Part shown: positions 1-9,063 of the stretch, piece by piece | How positions within the stretch are numbered: position 1 is the first letter of the stretch | Layout of the letters: each line of letters begins with the position of its first letter | Assembly: GCA_964371385.1 (NCBI GenBank) | Contig: CAYJLY010000005.1 | Location: forward strand, 19,030 to 83,029 | From: Mucinivorans sp964371385 | GTDB lineage: Bacteria; Bacteroidota; Bacteroidia; Bacteroidales; Rikenellaceae | DNA length: 64,000 nt | Direction of reading: 5' to 3' | Position numbers and translations under genes: made by a program | The notes under the pieces: generated by a model | Databases searched by the model: none | Told to the model about the DNA's origin: nothing | Seen by the model: only the letters and a program-made list of their open reading frames with translations

Positions 1-37
1 CATTTAAACCTTATCGCCTCTTAGCCAAAAGGGAAGA

Positions 38-976
38 TTAAAGTACTCCGATCTCGTTAAGAACAGCGTTAGTTGCGCGAACAGCTTCTGCTGATTTTTC
101 GAATAGAACTTTCTCTTCTGCAGTAAGTTCGATCTCGATTACTTTCTCAACACCATTACGGCCGATAACCGCTGGAACTCCGATACAGATATCGTTTTGA
201 CCGTACTCACCCTCTAGGTAAACGCAAGAAGGGATGATTTTCTTCTGATCCTTAACGATAGACTCAACAACGTAAGCCGACGCAGCACCTGGAGCATACC
301 AAGCAGAAGTACCAAGAAGTTTAGTCAAAGTAGCACCACCAACCATAGTGTCAGCAGCAACTTTCTCAAGAGTAGCAGCATCAGCAAGTGAAGTTACAGG
401 GATACCTTTGCAGCTAGCCTTAGAAACTAGAGGAATCATAGTAGTATCACCGTGACCACCGATAACCATACCATCGATATCGTTGATGTTAAGGCCTAGA
501 GCTTTAGACAAGTAGCACTTGAAACGAGCTGAGTCAAGAGCACCACCCATACCGAATACTTGGTTCTTTGGAAGACCAGTAGACTTAAGAGCTAGGTAGG
601 TCATTGGGTCCATAGGGTTAGAAACGATGATGATGATCGCCTTAGGAGAGAACTTAAGGATCTGCTCAGAAACGCTCTTAACGATAGCTGCGTTAGTTCC
701 GATAAGCTCCTCGCGAGTCATACCCGGTTTGCGAGGAAGACCCGAAGTGATAACCACAACGTCAGAGTCTGCAGTTGCAGCATAGTCGTTAGTCACACCA
801 GTGATGTTGGTGTCAAAATCCATAAGAGTTGCACACTGGAAAGTGTCAAGGATCTTACCTTCAGCAAATCCTTCTTTGATGTCTAGCAATACAACCTCAG
901 AGCACACTTCACGAGCGGCTAGAATGTTCGCACAAGTTGCGCCTACGTTACCTGCGCCTACTACTGTTACTTTCAT
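38..976 (-). CDS. mdh: Malate dehydrogenase
   Basis: This is a 312-residue NAD-dependent malate dehydrogenase of the lactate/malate dehydrogenase family, interconverting malate and oxaloacetate in the cytoplasm. The N-terminal Rossmann motif GAGNVGA is at residues 7-13, with Asp32 placed to bind the NAD ribose. Arg82 in the LPRKPGM loop is the residue that selects malate; lactate dehydrogenases carry Gln there. The Asp148/Arg151 pair in LDSARF and the catalytic His175 in GGHGDT are intact. It lies 47 bases downstream of gcvH on the same strand with no clear promoter of its own, so the two are probably cotranscribed. Length is normal for the family. Confidence 0.96.
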   Translation of the reverse strand: MKVTVVGAGNVGATCANILAAREVCSEVVLLDIKEGFAEGKILDTFQCATLMDFDTNITGVTNDYAATADSDVVVITSGLPRKPGMTREELIGTNAAIVKSVSEQILKFSPKAIIIIVSNPMDPMTYLALKSTGLPKNQVFGMGGALDSARFKCYLSKALGLNINDIDGMVIGGHGDTTMIPLVSKASCKGIPVTSLADAATLEKVAADTMVGGATLTKLLGTSAWYAPGAASAYVVESIVKDQKKIIPSCVYLEGEYGQNDICIGVPAVIGRNGVEKVIEIELTAEEKVLFEKSAEAVRATNAVLNEIGVL

Positions 977-1023
977 TTTTTTGTTTTTTTTATTATTGGT
1001 TTGTTGATTTTGTTTCTCGAAAA

Positions 1024-1401
1024 TTATCCGATAAGTTCGCCATAAGCAGCTGCGCTCAGTAGAGCGTCTACCTCTGCGGGGTTAGTCATCTTTACTTTGA
1101 TGATCCATCCCTCGCCATAAGGGTCTTGGTTTACTGTTTCGGGAGCATCGTTTAGTCCCTCGTTGAACTCGATAACCTCGCCCGACACTGGCATAAATGC
1201 GTCTGATACAGTTTTCACGGCTTCGATCGAACCGAATACTTCGTTTTGCTCTAGGGTTTCACCCTCGGTTGCAACGTCCACAAAGACGATGTCACCTAGT
1301 TGGCTTTGTGCAAAGTCAGTGATACCGATAGTGGCAACATCACCCTCAACGCTCACCCATTCGTGGTCGTTTGAGTACTTTAGATTCTCTGGTGTGTTCA
1401 T
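1024..1401 (-). CDS. gcvH: Glycine cleavage system H protein
   Basis: This 125-residue lipoyl carrier shuttles the aminomethyl group between the P and T proteins of the glycine cleavage complex. The lipoylation site is Lys63 in the motif GSIEAVKTVSD, which is the canonical context. The protein has full family length. No gcvP, gcvT or gcvL gene is nearby, so the complex is encoded dispersed. A Bacteroidota -7 box lies 55 bases upstream, and mdh follows on the same strand. Confidence 0.96.
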   Translation of the reverse strand: MNTPENLKYSNDHEWVSVEGDVATIGITDFAQSQLGDIVFVDVATEGETLEQNEVFGSIEAVKTVSDAFMPVSGEVIEFNEGLNDAPETVNQDPYGEGWIIKVKMTNPAEVDALLSAAAYGELIG

Positions 1402-1455
1402 TATTCTTAATGTGTTTTAGATTTAATTTATACTTACATTGAACATTTTATGCTC

Positions 1456-1463
1456 CAAAGATA
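1456..1463 (-). promoter_or_regulatory. Promoter -7 box for gcvH-mdh
   Basis: On the minus strand this reads TATCTTTG, matching the Bacteroidota housekeeping sigma consensus TAnnTTTG. It lies 55 bases before the gcvH start. No clean TTTG -33 element is seen at the expected distance, so only the -7 box is supported. Confidence 0.6.
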
Positions 1464-1514
1464 CAACAATATTTTCTGAATTAAGTATCTCTCAGGGCAA
1501 AAAACATTGAAAAT

Positions 1515-4500
1515 TTATTCAAAAAATTTCTCCAACACTCTCCTCAAGCCCTCGAAGCTCTCAACACCCAAAAACGAAAGTACAACTCTTGAGCCCTTGC
1601 TGGTGATTCGAGCGCGATCTCCCAGTCCAGCAACACCCCCCAGAAGGTTCTGAAACGAGGGCGAGCTGTAGTAAGGATGTTTGTCGTTCTCGCTGAAGTA
1701 GAGGGTGGCACGTGAGTTCTTGAGCACCAGTTTCTCTACTGCCATTTTTTGGACCACAGCCCTCAGGCGCACCACATCGAATAGCTCTTGGGCCTGGGGT
1801 GGGGGAGTGCCAAAACGGTCGGTGAGTCTTTCGATAAATGCCTCGAGTTGATCGTCGGTCGAGAGCCCATCCAATTCGCGATAAAGTCGTATTTTTTCGT
1901 TGGTCGAGGCAATATATTCGTCTGGGAGATAGGCTGCTGAATCGCTTTCGATGATGGTGTCGGTGGCGAAGTCTTCGACTTCTATTCCTTGTTCGGCTTT
2001 GAGTTCGGCGACCGCCTCGTTGATGATTTTTTGGTAGGTATCATAACCGATGTCGCTCACAAAGCCGCTCTGCTCGCCCCCTAGAATATTGCCCGCACCT
2101 CGAATGTCCAAATCCTGCATAGCGATATTAAAGCCACTGCCAAGATCCGAAAACTCTTCGATGGCACGCAGTCTTCTTGCGGCATCGCCCGTGAGAGCCT
2201 CGATCGAGGGTACCAACAGATAGCAATAGGCCTTTTTGTTGGTTCGACCAACCCTGCCACGCAGCTGGTGGAGGTCCGAAAGCCCGAACATATGGGCGTT
2301 GTTTATGATTATTGTATTTGCATTTGGTATGTCGATTCCACTCTCGATGATGGTCGTTGCAACCAGCACATCGTACTCTCCATAGATAAACGCCATCATC
2401 ACCTTTTCAAGCTCCTTAGGGGGCATTTGTCCGTGGCCAACGCCAACTCGAATATTGGGAATCAGCGAGCGAATTTTATTGGCTGTCATCTCTATGGTGT
2501 TCACTCTGTTGTGTAACACGAACGCCTGTCCGCCACGTGCAAGTTCTAGCTCGAGAGCCTCTTTGAGTAGCTCATCGTCAAAGGGGTGAACTTCGGTGTG
2601 AACTGCCTGACGATTGGGCGGCGGGGTAGCAATGATGCTCATGTCGCGTGCGCCCATAAGCGAGAATTGCAGAGTGCGAGGGATGGGAGTAGCCGTAAGG
2701 GTGAGGGTGTCTATATTGGTTTTGAATTGGCGCAGTTTCTCTTTGCCAGCAACACCGAATTTCTGCTCCTCGTCCACAATCAGTAGACCCAAGTCCTTGA
2801 ATTTGACGCTCTTACTGAGGATCTTGTGTGTTCCTATGATAATGTCTATCTTGCCCTGTTCAAGCTCAGTGATTATTTCGTTAGCCTCCTTGGTGGATTT
2901 AGCTCTTGAGAGGTTTTCTATCCTAACGGGGAAACGCTTCAGGCGGCGAGTGAAACTCCTATAATGCTGCAACGAAAGCACTGTGGTGGGTACCAGCACT
3001 GCCACTTGCTTGCCATCGGTTGCCGCTTTGAAAGCCGCGCGAATAGCAATCTCAGTTTTACCAAAACCCACATCCCCACACACCAGCCTATCCATGGGCT
3101 GCGGTGCTTCCATGTCCACTTTAATGGCACGTGTTGTGGTATTTTGATCGGGGGTGTCTTCATAGATAAACGATGCCTCGAGCTCCTGCTGCATATAGCT
3201 ATCGGGCGAGTAGGCAAATCCCAGAGAGGCCTTGCGTTTGGCGTACAGGGCGATAAGCTCGCGAGCCATTTCCTTGACCCTTGTCTTGGCGACAGCCTTA
3301 GCCTTTGCCCAAACACCGCCCCCGAGCTTGTGGACCTTAGGGGCAACCTCAGCGTCGGAACTTTTGAATTTGCTGATACGATTGAGGTTATGCACACCCA
3401 CCATCAGCACATCATTATCACGGTAATTCAGCTTGAGGTATTCCCTCTGTACCCCGCCATCCATTTGGCGTACCAGCCCTCCAAAGCGCCCAACGCCGTG
3501 GTCTATGTGCACAACGAAATCGCCCACCCTGAGGGTGTTGAGCTCGGAGATGGTCATCCCCACGCTTTTTTCTATCTTGTTGTGTATTTTGTATTTGTGG
3601 TGACGCTCAAAGATCTGATGATCGGTGAGAATGAAGTGATTGCCGATGGCAAAACCTCCATGAAGAGTGAGCGAGATGCCCGTGAAACCTTCGCTGGAAT
3701 CAATATCTCCCTTCACCCCGTCAAATATATCCTCCAAACGCTCCATCTGCGCAAGATTCTCGCTGAGGATATAGCATCGCTTACCATTGATGGCTTCGGC
3801 TCGAACGGTATCCACCAGCAGTTTGAAGTTCTTGCCAAACGAGGGCTGCGCCACCGATTGCATATCTATGGTGATCTGCGGCTCACGAGTGGCGAGCGTT
3901 CCGAAGGCGGTGATGAGCTTCCATTTATCGAGCGAGAGAGTAAGCGAGCTCACCGAAGTGGCAAGCGTATTAATAGTGCTAGGCTCGTCGAGGGTTTTAA
4001 GTAGTTTTCCTCGCAGTTCGTCTATCTTGGCAAAGGTGTTATTGCCCCCCACAAGCCACATAGTAGCCCCTTGACCTATGTATTCCAACAGCGAAACACG
4101 CTCAAAGTCATGTTCCTCGGAGTTGATATTGGGTACGATCTCTATGGCATCTACTTTTTGGAGTGATAGCTGAGTTGAAACCGAGAAACTACGGATAGAT
4201 TCTATCTCTTGGTCGAAAAATTCTAAACGAAAAGGAGTGTTACAGGAGAACGAAAACAAATCCAGAATGCCTCCGCGAGTGGCATATTCGCCAGGCTCGC
4301 CAACGAACTCCACGCGCTTAAAACCATAGCTCTGGAGCGTCTCTTCGATAAATTCCCTATCGACCCTCTCGCCACTGCCTAGGCGCAAAGTGTTTTCGCT
4401 GAGTCTCTCACGGCTAGCGACCATTTCCAGCAAGCCCTCAGGATAGGTGCATATCACCATAGGGCCACCACTAGGGTTACTCAAATGAGAGGACACAGCC

Positions 4501-4835
4501 GATAGGGCAGAGGTGCGCGCAGCTACATTTGCCGGCACTTCGCTCCCCAGAGCCATCGAACGTTTGTAGGAGCTGGGCAGTAAAAACACCCCCTCGTCTA
4601 CATTGCCCCACATCGAGAGAATATTATACACATCGTTGCAATAGTAGCCTGCACTCTCCGAGTCATCACACACCACCAGCTGAACGCTGCTACTATTTCG
4701 AGCATTCAGGGCAGTGAGCACAGGGGTAAGCGATCCGCTGACGCCCTTGAGTGAGATGGTTTGATCGGTCGAGCTTAGTACTTGTGCTACTTGATCGACT
4801 TTCTCGATCGAGGCAATTAGTTCTTCTGGTTTCAA
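1515..4835 (-). CDS. mfd: Transcription-repair coupling factor Mfd
   Basis: This 1106-residue protein is the DNA translocase that removes stalled RNA polymerase at lesions and recruits UvrA. The N-terminal UvrB-like region contains GEYATRGGILDLF (about 182-194). A CarD-like RNA-polymerase-interacting domain starts at LRVGDFVVHIDHGVGRFGG (435-453). The translocase has Walker A GDVGFGKT (587-594), DEEQ (688-691), TATPIPRTL and QLRGRVGR. The C-terminal TRCF domain with YLPDEYI closes the protein. It appears complete. A MITE-like element sits just upstream and may carry the promoter. Confidence 0.97.
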   Translation of the reverse strand: MKPEELIASIEKVDQVAQVLSSTDQTISLKGVSGSLTPVLTALNARNSSSVQLVVCDDSESAGYYCNDVYNILSMWGNVDEGVFLLPSSYKRSMALGSEVPANVAARTSALSAVSSHLSNPSGGPMVICTYPEGLLEMVASRERLSENTLRLGSGERVDREFIEETLQSYGFKRVEFVGEPGEYATRGGILDLFSFSCNTPFRLEFFDQEIESIRSFSVSTQLSLQKVDAIEIVPNINSEEHDFERVSLLEYIGQGATMWLVGGNNTFAKIDELRGKLLKTLDEPSTINTLATSVSSLTLSLDKWKLITAFGTLATREPQITIDMQSVAQPSFGKNFKLLVDTVRAEAINGKRCYILSENLAQMERLEDIFDGVKGDIDSSEGFTGISLTLHGGFAIGNHFILTDHQIFERHHKYKIHNKIEKSVGMTISELNTLRVGDFVVHIDHGVGRFGGLVRQMDGGVQREYLKLNYRDNDVLMVGVHNLNRISKFKSSDAEVAPKVHKLGGGVWAKAKAVAKTRVKEMARELIALYAKRKASLGFAYSPDSYMQQELEASFIYEDTPDQNTTTRAIKVDMEAPQPMDRLVCGDVGFGKTEIAIRAAFKAATDGKQVAVLVPTTVLSLQHYRSFTRRLKRFPVRIENLSRAKSTKEANEIITELEQGKIDIIIGTHKILSKSVKFKDLGLLIVDEEQKFGVAGKEKLRQFKTNIDTLTLTATPIPRTLQFSLMGARDMSIIATPPPNRQAVHTEVHPFDDELLKEALELELARGGQAFVLHNRVNTIEMTANKIRSLIPNIRVGVGHGQMPPKELEKVMMAFIYGEYDVLVATTIIESGIDIPNANTIIINNAHMFGLSDLHQLRGRVGRTNKKAYCYLLVPSIEALTGDAARRLRAIEEFSDLGSGFNIAMQDLDIRGAGNILGGEQSGFVSDIGYDTYQKIINEAVAELKAEQGIEVEDFATDTIIESDSAAYLPDEYIASTNEKIRLYRELDGLSTDDQLEAFIERLTDRFGTPPPQAQELFDVVRLRAVVQKMAVEKLVLKNSRATLYFSENDKHPYYSSPSFQNLLGGVAGLGDRARITSKGSRVVLSFLGVESFEGLRRVLEKFFE

Positions 4836-4864
4836 TGCTTAATTTGTATTCTCGTGTGTTTTAA

Positions 4865-5000
4865 TTAATGGGAGTTCTAAAAACTGATTTATCGTTATTT
4901 GGGAAGAAAAATACACCAAAATTAACCTTAAATGACGATGAAACGATTTTATTGCTCCAAGTTATTTTTTTTTCGGGTCAGTTTTTAGAACTCCCATTAA
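4865..5000. mobile_element. MITE-like element with perfect 23-base terminal inverted repeats
   Basis: The ends at 4865-4887 and 4978-5000 are perfect reverse complements over 23 bases, and the whole element is 136 bases with no coding capacity. If the outer TTAA on each side (4865-4868 and 4997-5000) is read as a target duplication, the element proper is 128 bases with 19-base terminal repeats starting TGGGAGTTC. Because TTAA is palindromic, the sequence cannot separate duplication from repeat end. No transposase gene is in this window. It separates mfd from the DUF4837 lipoprotein gene. A long-armed stem-loop with no mobility is the alternative. Confidence 0.6.
4917..4924 (-). promoter_or_regulatory. 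Candidate -7 box for mfd inside the MITE-like element
   Basis: The minus strand reads TAATTTTG, a match to TAnnTTTG, 82 bases before the mfd start. No good -33 box was found. If it is used, mfd is transcribed from within the inserted element. Confidence 0.35.
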
Positions 5001-5024
5001 AGGCTTGTCCTGGCTTCTTTGTAT

Positions 5025-6023
5025 CTACTTTTCGCTCAATTCTTGAGTTTTGTTGGGGTCAATAAAAACCGAATCGAGGATAATATTGTGAGGGATGGAT
5101 TGCAACTGGCGCATGTACCTGCGTTTGCCCTCCTTGGGATACTGTACATAGAAATCTATACCCAACAATCCACCATCAAACACAGTGATGTAGTTGGCGA
5201 ACGGGCCTCCCATAAAATCGCCCACCACTTTCCAAAAACCTTGGGTAATAAACCACTGCACACCATTAATATCCTCATTGTGGGTTACAGGCGGAATGAG
5301 CATCTCGGTGCTCATGTAAGAGCCAGCCACGGGCCCAGGGATCTGGTTCACAGCCGCATTGCGGCTAGAGATAAAGAAGGTGCTGTCTATTGTCCCTGGG
5401 TCGGGAATCTTGTAGATTACCATACCCTGCGAACCCAGAGGAATCGCAGTGTCTATCCACAGGAAATCGGGCTTATCGACCCTCACCCTAAATCCAAGGG
5501 GTACCGCAACCTGAAAACCAAACTTATCGAGAATCAAACGCTCTATCTCCCTATGTCCGTTTTGGCGTGTGACATCAACCCAGCGTTTAATTTCCGCCTG
5601 ATCGAACATATCTATCATAGTCTCGCGAGCTTTACCTAGATAAACTGCCGCCGAGTCGACACTAGGCGAATTCAGATTGAAGATCAATTGATTTTGCGCA
5701 TAAGGATCTTTGGTATTGGTCAGAGTGGTGGACGAGAGAGTCGAGTCGATGTTCACAAAAATCATATTGCGGTGGCGGCGCGAGATGTTATTCAGCGCTG
5801 CAGGGGGAGTGTGGTACAAATCATAGATAGGCTCTACCTGATTTAGCCACTCCACTGGTGTGTCAAAAATAGCTCTTAGTGTGTCGCCGACAACCCCCTG
5901 ATAGACGGGCTTTGAGGAGATCACAAAAATTTCGTTCGCGCGGCCAGTTGCCGAAGGTTTGCGCGAGGGCTCGCATGAGAGCAGTACTGCACCGAGCGTG
6001 CAGAGTAAAATTGCTTGTTTCAT
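5025..6023 (-). CDS. DUF4837 family lipoprotein
   Basis: This 332-residue protein begins with a lipoprotein signal (lipobox LLSC, lipidated Cys17), so it is exported and anchored in the envelope. The rest resembles the DUF4837 family of Bacteroidota, a conserved family of unknown function. It contains no motif I can tie to catalysis. It has its own minus-strand promoter, arranged face to face with that of the polysaccharide deacetylase operon. mfd lies downstream beyond the MITE-like element. The family call is from overall recognition and is fairly secure; the function is unknown. Confidence 0.8.
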   Translation of the reverse strand: MKQAILLCTLGAVLLSCEPSRKPSATGRANEIFVISSKPVYQGVVGDTLRAIFDTPVEWLNQVEPIYDLYHTPPAALNNISRRHRNMIFVNIDSTLSSTTLTNTKDPYAQNQLIFNLNSPSVDSAAVYLGKARETMIDMFDQAEIKRWVDVTRQNGHREIERLILDKFGFQVAVPLGFRVRVDKPDFLWIDTAIPLGSQGMVIYKIPDPGTIDSTFFISSRNAAVNQIPGPVAGSYMSTEMLIPPVTHNEDINGVQWFITQGFWKVVGDFMGGPFANYITVFDGGLLGIDFYVQYPKEGKRRYMRQLQSIPHNIILDSVFIDPNKTQELSEK

Positions 6024-6097
6024 GAATCTTTAGGTGTATTTGCTATGGTTAAGGTGGGGTTATGATGAGGTTTATGCGCTGATAAAAGCATAAATAT

Positions 6098-6128
6098 TTT
6101 GACAAAGTTAATAAAATAAATACCTTTG
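6098..6128 (+). promoter_or_regulatory. Promoter of the deacetylase-coaX-envelope operon
   Basis: TTTG at 6098-6101 and TACCTTTG at 6121-6128 are separated by 19 bases, an exact fit to the Bacteroidota promoter consensus. The GTG start of the deacetylase gene is 46 bases further on. It overlaps the opposite-strand promoter of the DUF4837 gene. Confidence 0.8.
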
Positions 6129-6133
6129 TCAAT
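6103..6133 (-). promoter_or_regulatory. Promoter of the DUF4837 lipoprotein gene
   Basis: The minus strand has TAACTTTG (complement of 6103-6110) with TTGAC (complement of 6129-6133) 18 bases upstream. It overlaps the plus-strand promoter almost completely. Both lie inside the inverted repeat TTGACAAAG (6099-6107) and CTTTGTCAA (6124-6132). Confidence 0.65.
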
Positions 6134-6174
6134 CAATTATCAAACAAAAAAGGAACCAAACCAAATTTTTTTCT

Positions 6175-6783
6175 GTGTATTTTCGTCCGCCAAAATTCAT
6201 ATTACGGATGTTTCCCCAGCTTATCTGGTCGCTCCCCTCGAGCGATAGCATCTTTTTGACCTTCGATGATGGGCCAACTCCCATCGTTACGGACTGGGTT
6301 CTTGGCGAACTAGATAAATTCGACGCAAAGGCAACATTTTTTTGTATAGGCAAAAACGCTGAACTCCATCCCGAAATTATCTCTCGTATTCAATCGAAGG
6401 GGCACGCTCTGGGCAATCATACCTATTCCCACAATAAGGGTTGGGGTATGGGCTGTGAGAGGTATGTTGAGGATGTGGATCTTGGAAATACTTTCCTGCA
6501 CAGTAATCTCGTTCGTCCGCCCTATGGGCGCATCACTCGTTCGCAGATCAAACGATTGGGGCAGCGTTATCACTTGATTATGTGGGATATACTCTCGAGA
6601 GATTATTCGCGTGTGGTCTCTCCCCAGCGTTGTGTCAAAGAGGTTTTACCCCACCTAAGAGCTGGCTCTATTGTGGTGTTTCACGACTCGGAGAAAGCCT
6701 CTGCAAATCTTTACCACACCCTGCCCATAGTGCTCCAGGAAATTAAACGCCTCGGACTCAAAGCTGCAGCCATAGAATTGTAA
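6175..6783 (+). CDS. Polysaccharide deacetylase (NodB homology domain)
   Basis: This 202-residue protein is a metal-dependent carbohydrate esterase-4 type N-deacetylase. Motif 1 is TFDDGP with Asp31 (catalytic base) and Asp32 (metal ligand). Motif 2 is HTYSH with His82 and His86 as metal ligands. Motif 3, RPPYG, follows. The protein is little more than the catalytic domain. The start is GTG at 6175, which is the first start after the promoter. No signal peptide is evident, so the location is uncertain. The substrate could be peptidoglycan or another N-acetylated glycan; the sequence does not say. Confidence 0.85.
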   Translation: MYFRPPKFILRMFPQLIWSLPSSDSIFLTFDDGPTPIVTDWVLGELDKFDAKATFFCIGKNAELHPEIISRIQSKGHALGNHTYSHNKGWGMGCERYVEDVDLGNTFLHSNLVRPPYGRITRSQIKRLGQRYHLIMWDILSRDYSRVVSPQRCVKEVLPHLRAGSIVVFHDSEKASANLYHTLPIVLQEIKRLGLKAAAIEL

Positions 6784-6810
6784 GAAATCCAGAACTTCCT
6801 CGCAATAAAT

Positions 6811-7557
6811 ATGAAAAATCTAGTGTTAGATATAGGGAATACCTTTTATAAGGTGAGTGTTTTCCAAGAGGGCGAGATTCTACATCATCAGGTGCTCACA
6901 AGCCTTGATGTGGAGTTTTTGCGGGCTTTGCACGGCGAGCATTGTTTCGCGGGAGCTATCCTCTCGACCACTCGCCAAAGCCAGCCTCACATTGAGAACT
7001 ACCTCAGAGAGAACATAAAAACCTACATACGGTTCAGGGCAGATCAAACCCCCGTGCCCATCAAAAACCTTTATTCGACCCCAACCACCCTTGGGGCAGA
7101 TCGCCTGGCAGCAGCGGTGGCAGCAGCAAGAGGGTTTGAGGGCGAGGATGTGATGATTTTTGATCTCGGCACAGCGATGACCATAGATTTTGTGAGCGCA
7201 AAAGGGGAGTATCTCGGCGGGAACATCTCTTTGGGTTATTCCTCGAGACTGCTTGCCTTGCATCGCCAAACGGGACGATTACCTTTGCTTGAGCCCCGCA
7301 GTGAGAGTGTGAGTGAATGTTGGGGTGATTCCACAGCGAGCGCTATGCAAAGCGGCGTATTCAACTCTGTGCTCTATGAAATAGAGATGTATATGGCAAA
7401 ATATCCTCAAAAAACCGCAATTTTTACTGGCGGAGAAGCGAAATATTTTGTTAAGTCAATAAAAAATGCGACCTTTGTCGATTATCACCTTGTTCCCAAG
7501 GGGCTGGCTCTGATATTGAGTCACAATATCTCACAGGGTAGTGAAATGGTGGGATAA
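6811..7557 (+). CDS. coaX: Type III pantothenate kinase
   Basis: This 248-residue cytoplasmic enzyme phosphorylates pantothenate in the first step of coenzyme A synthesis. The phosphate-binding motif DIGNT is at residues 7-11. GADRLA at 95-100 carries the catalytic Asp97, and DLGTAMTIDFV at 118-128 forms the second nucleotide-binding motif. It starts 28 bases after the deacetylase gene. It heads a series of envelope genes, an order often seen in Bacteroidales. Length is normal. Confidence 0.93.
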   Translation: MKNLVLDIGNTFYKVSVFQEGEILHHQVLTSLDVEFLRALHGEHCFAGAILSTTRQSQPHIENYLRENIKTYIRFRADQTPVPIKNLYSTPTTLGADRLAAAVAAARGFEGEDVMIFDLGTAMTIDFVSAKGEYLGGNISLGYSSRLLALHRQTGRLPLLEPRSESVSECWGDSTASAMQSGVFNSVLYEIEMYMAKYPQKTAIFTGGEAKYFVKSIKNATFVDYHLVPKGLALILSHNISQGSEMVG

Positions 7558-7652
7558 GCCTAGAGGATCAGATTTGAGAGTGAGCTGTAAAGGCAAGGAG
7601 AGTAAAGCTAGAGAGCAGGAGGTAAACTAAAAATGAAACTTTAAAGATAATT

Positions 7653-8996
7653 ATGAGATATAGATTTTTTCTAATAGCAGCAATTCTTCTAATAGGCGTG
7701 ACTAAGGTGGGCGCGCAGAATGCAACACCAGTGGTGTTTTCGCCCTATTCTATGTATGGTCTAGGGGAGTTGACCTCGCAGGGGAACCTCTCCAGTAAAA
7801 TGATGGGAGGGGCCGGCGTAGCGCTCTACGACCCCACTAAGATCAACTATCTAAACCCTGCCGCCCTTGGTTCGGTGCGTCGCAATACCGCATTGTTCAG
7901 TTTTGCGGGCGAGGGTACCAGTAATTATCTGACCACTAATTCTGTGGATATCAACAACCAGCCCTATCAAGCTAGCTCTGCTAATAACTCCTTTTCGCTC
8001 AATGATTTGGGCTTGGCTTTTTCGCTTACGCGAGGTCTTGGAATCTCTGTTTCGATGAACCCCGTGTCGGTGGTGGGCTATAGCTCGGTGATAATCGATG
8101 ACTCGAAAGAGCTGATGGAGAGTGTGGGGCGTGCAGCCTACTCATACTCTGGCGAGGGTGGAATTTCTAGTGTAAATGCCTCTATTGGTTTTAATCCTTT
8201 GAAGGGTCTGAATATTGGTGTGTCGGCGAACTATTATTTTGGTTCTATCAATAGATACTATCATTCCGAAATTATCCCTGTGCTAACCACACAGACCTAT
8301 TCCTCACTACGCTCTACGGAGTCTTTGAATTTTTCTAAGATCTCAGGAACCTTTGGTTTGCAATACTCCACACGAGTGTCGCGCACTGGGGTGCTGAGCC
8401 TAGGGGCAACATACGCCTTGCCAGTGAATGCCGATCCTGAGCACACTGATTTGCAACTCGTATATCATTCCTCAAGCGGAGACACAGTTTCTAATACCAG
8501 TGGAAATCTGAAACTCACTATCCCTGCGAAAATTAGCGGTGGGATAGCATTTACCTCTAATAAATTCACGGCAGCTGTGGACTATTCAACCCAAGACTGG
8601 AGAGGAGCCTACGATACGGAATGTGCCACTACGGGTTTTTCTCTTGCGCGTCTAACCGAAGTGCGTGCGGGTGTGAGCTATACGCCAAATCGTTTGGATC
8701 TGCGCCGTGCCATGAATCGCTGGACCTACAAACTAGGATTCATCTACTCTTCGGGCTACTACACTATGCTAGATAGAATTTCTGGCACACCCTACAGCCC
8801 TAAAACTATTGCAGGAACACTAGGATTCGAAATTCCTCTTAACCGCGAAGCAAGCACTACAATGAATATTGGCCTTGAACTTGGAACACAGGGTACTACA
8901 AACTACAATCAAGTGAAAAACAACTACGTTAAGGTGTTTGTGGGAGTAAGCCTATTTGGTGATGATCTGTGGTTTGTTCAGCGAAAGTTTAACTAA
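7653..8996 (+). CDS. Outer-membrane beta-barrel protein, FadL/PorV-like
   Basis: This 447-residue protein has a cleavable signal peptide (residues 1 to about 21, ending VGAQ). It is followed by SPYSMYGLGEL and GGAGVALYDPTKINYLNPAAL, which resembles the N-terminus of FadL/PorV-type barrels of Bacteroidota. Alternating polar and hydrophobic segments run to the end, and the C-terminus is an aromatic-rich strand (VQRKFN). It is probably an outer-membrane channel or assembly factor. The ligand is unknown. It lies between coaX and the TPR gene in a tight same-strand block. Confidence 0.75.
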   Translation: MRYRFFLIAAILLIGVTKVGAQNATPVVFSPYSMYGLGELTSQGNLSSKMMGGAGVALYDPTKINYLNPAALGSVRRNTALFSFAGEGTSNYLTTNSVDINNQPYQASSANNSFSLNDLGLAFSLTRGLGISVSMNPVSVVGYSSVIIDDSKELMESVGRAAYSYSGEGGISSVNASIGFNPLKGLNIGVSANYYFGSINRYYHSEIIPVLTTQTYSSLRSTESLNFSKISGTFGLQYSTRVSRTGVLSLGATYALPVNADPEHTDLQLVYHSSSGDTVSNTSGNLKLTIPAKISGGIAFTSNKFTAAVDYSTQDWRGAYDTECATTGFSLARLTEVRAGVSYTPNRLDLRRAMNRWTYKLGFIYSSGYYTMLDRISGTPYSPKTIAGTLGFEIPLNREASTTMNIGLELGTQGTTNYNQVKNNYVKVFVGVSLFGDDLWFVQRKFN

Positions 8997-9063
8997 TTCC
9001 CCTGAGGTTTAAATCCAAGATTAAAACCGTAATTTTAGAAATAACATAAAATATCAAAACCCA

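Noticed and set aside
2964..4004. Long 346-codon open frame antisense to mfd on the plus strand
   Set aside because: It lies wholly inside mfd, has no recognisable domain, no promoter and a composition expected from the complementary codons of mfd.
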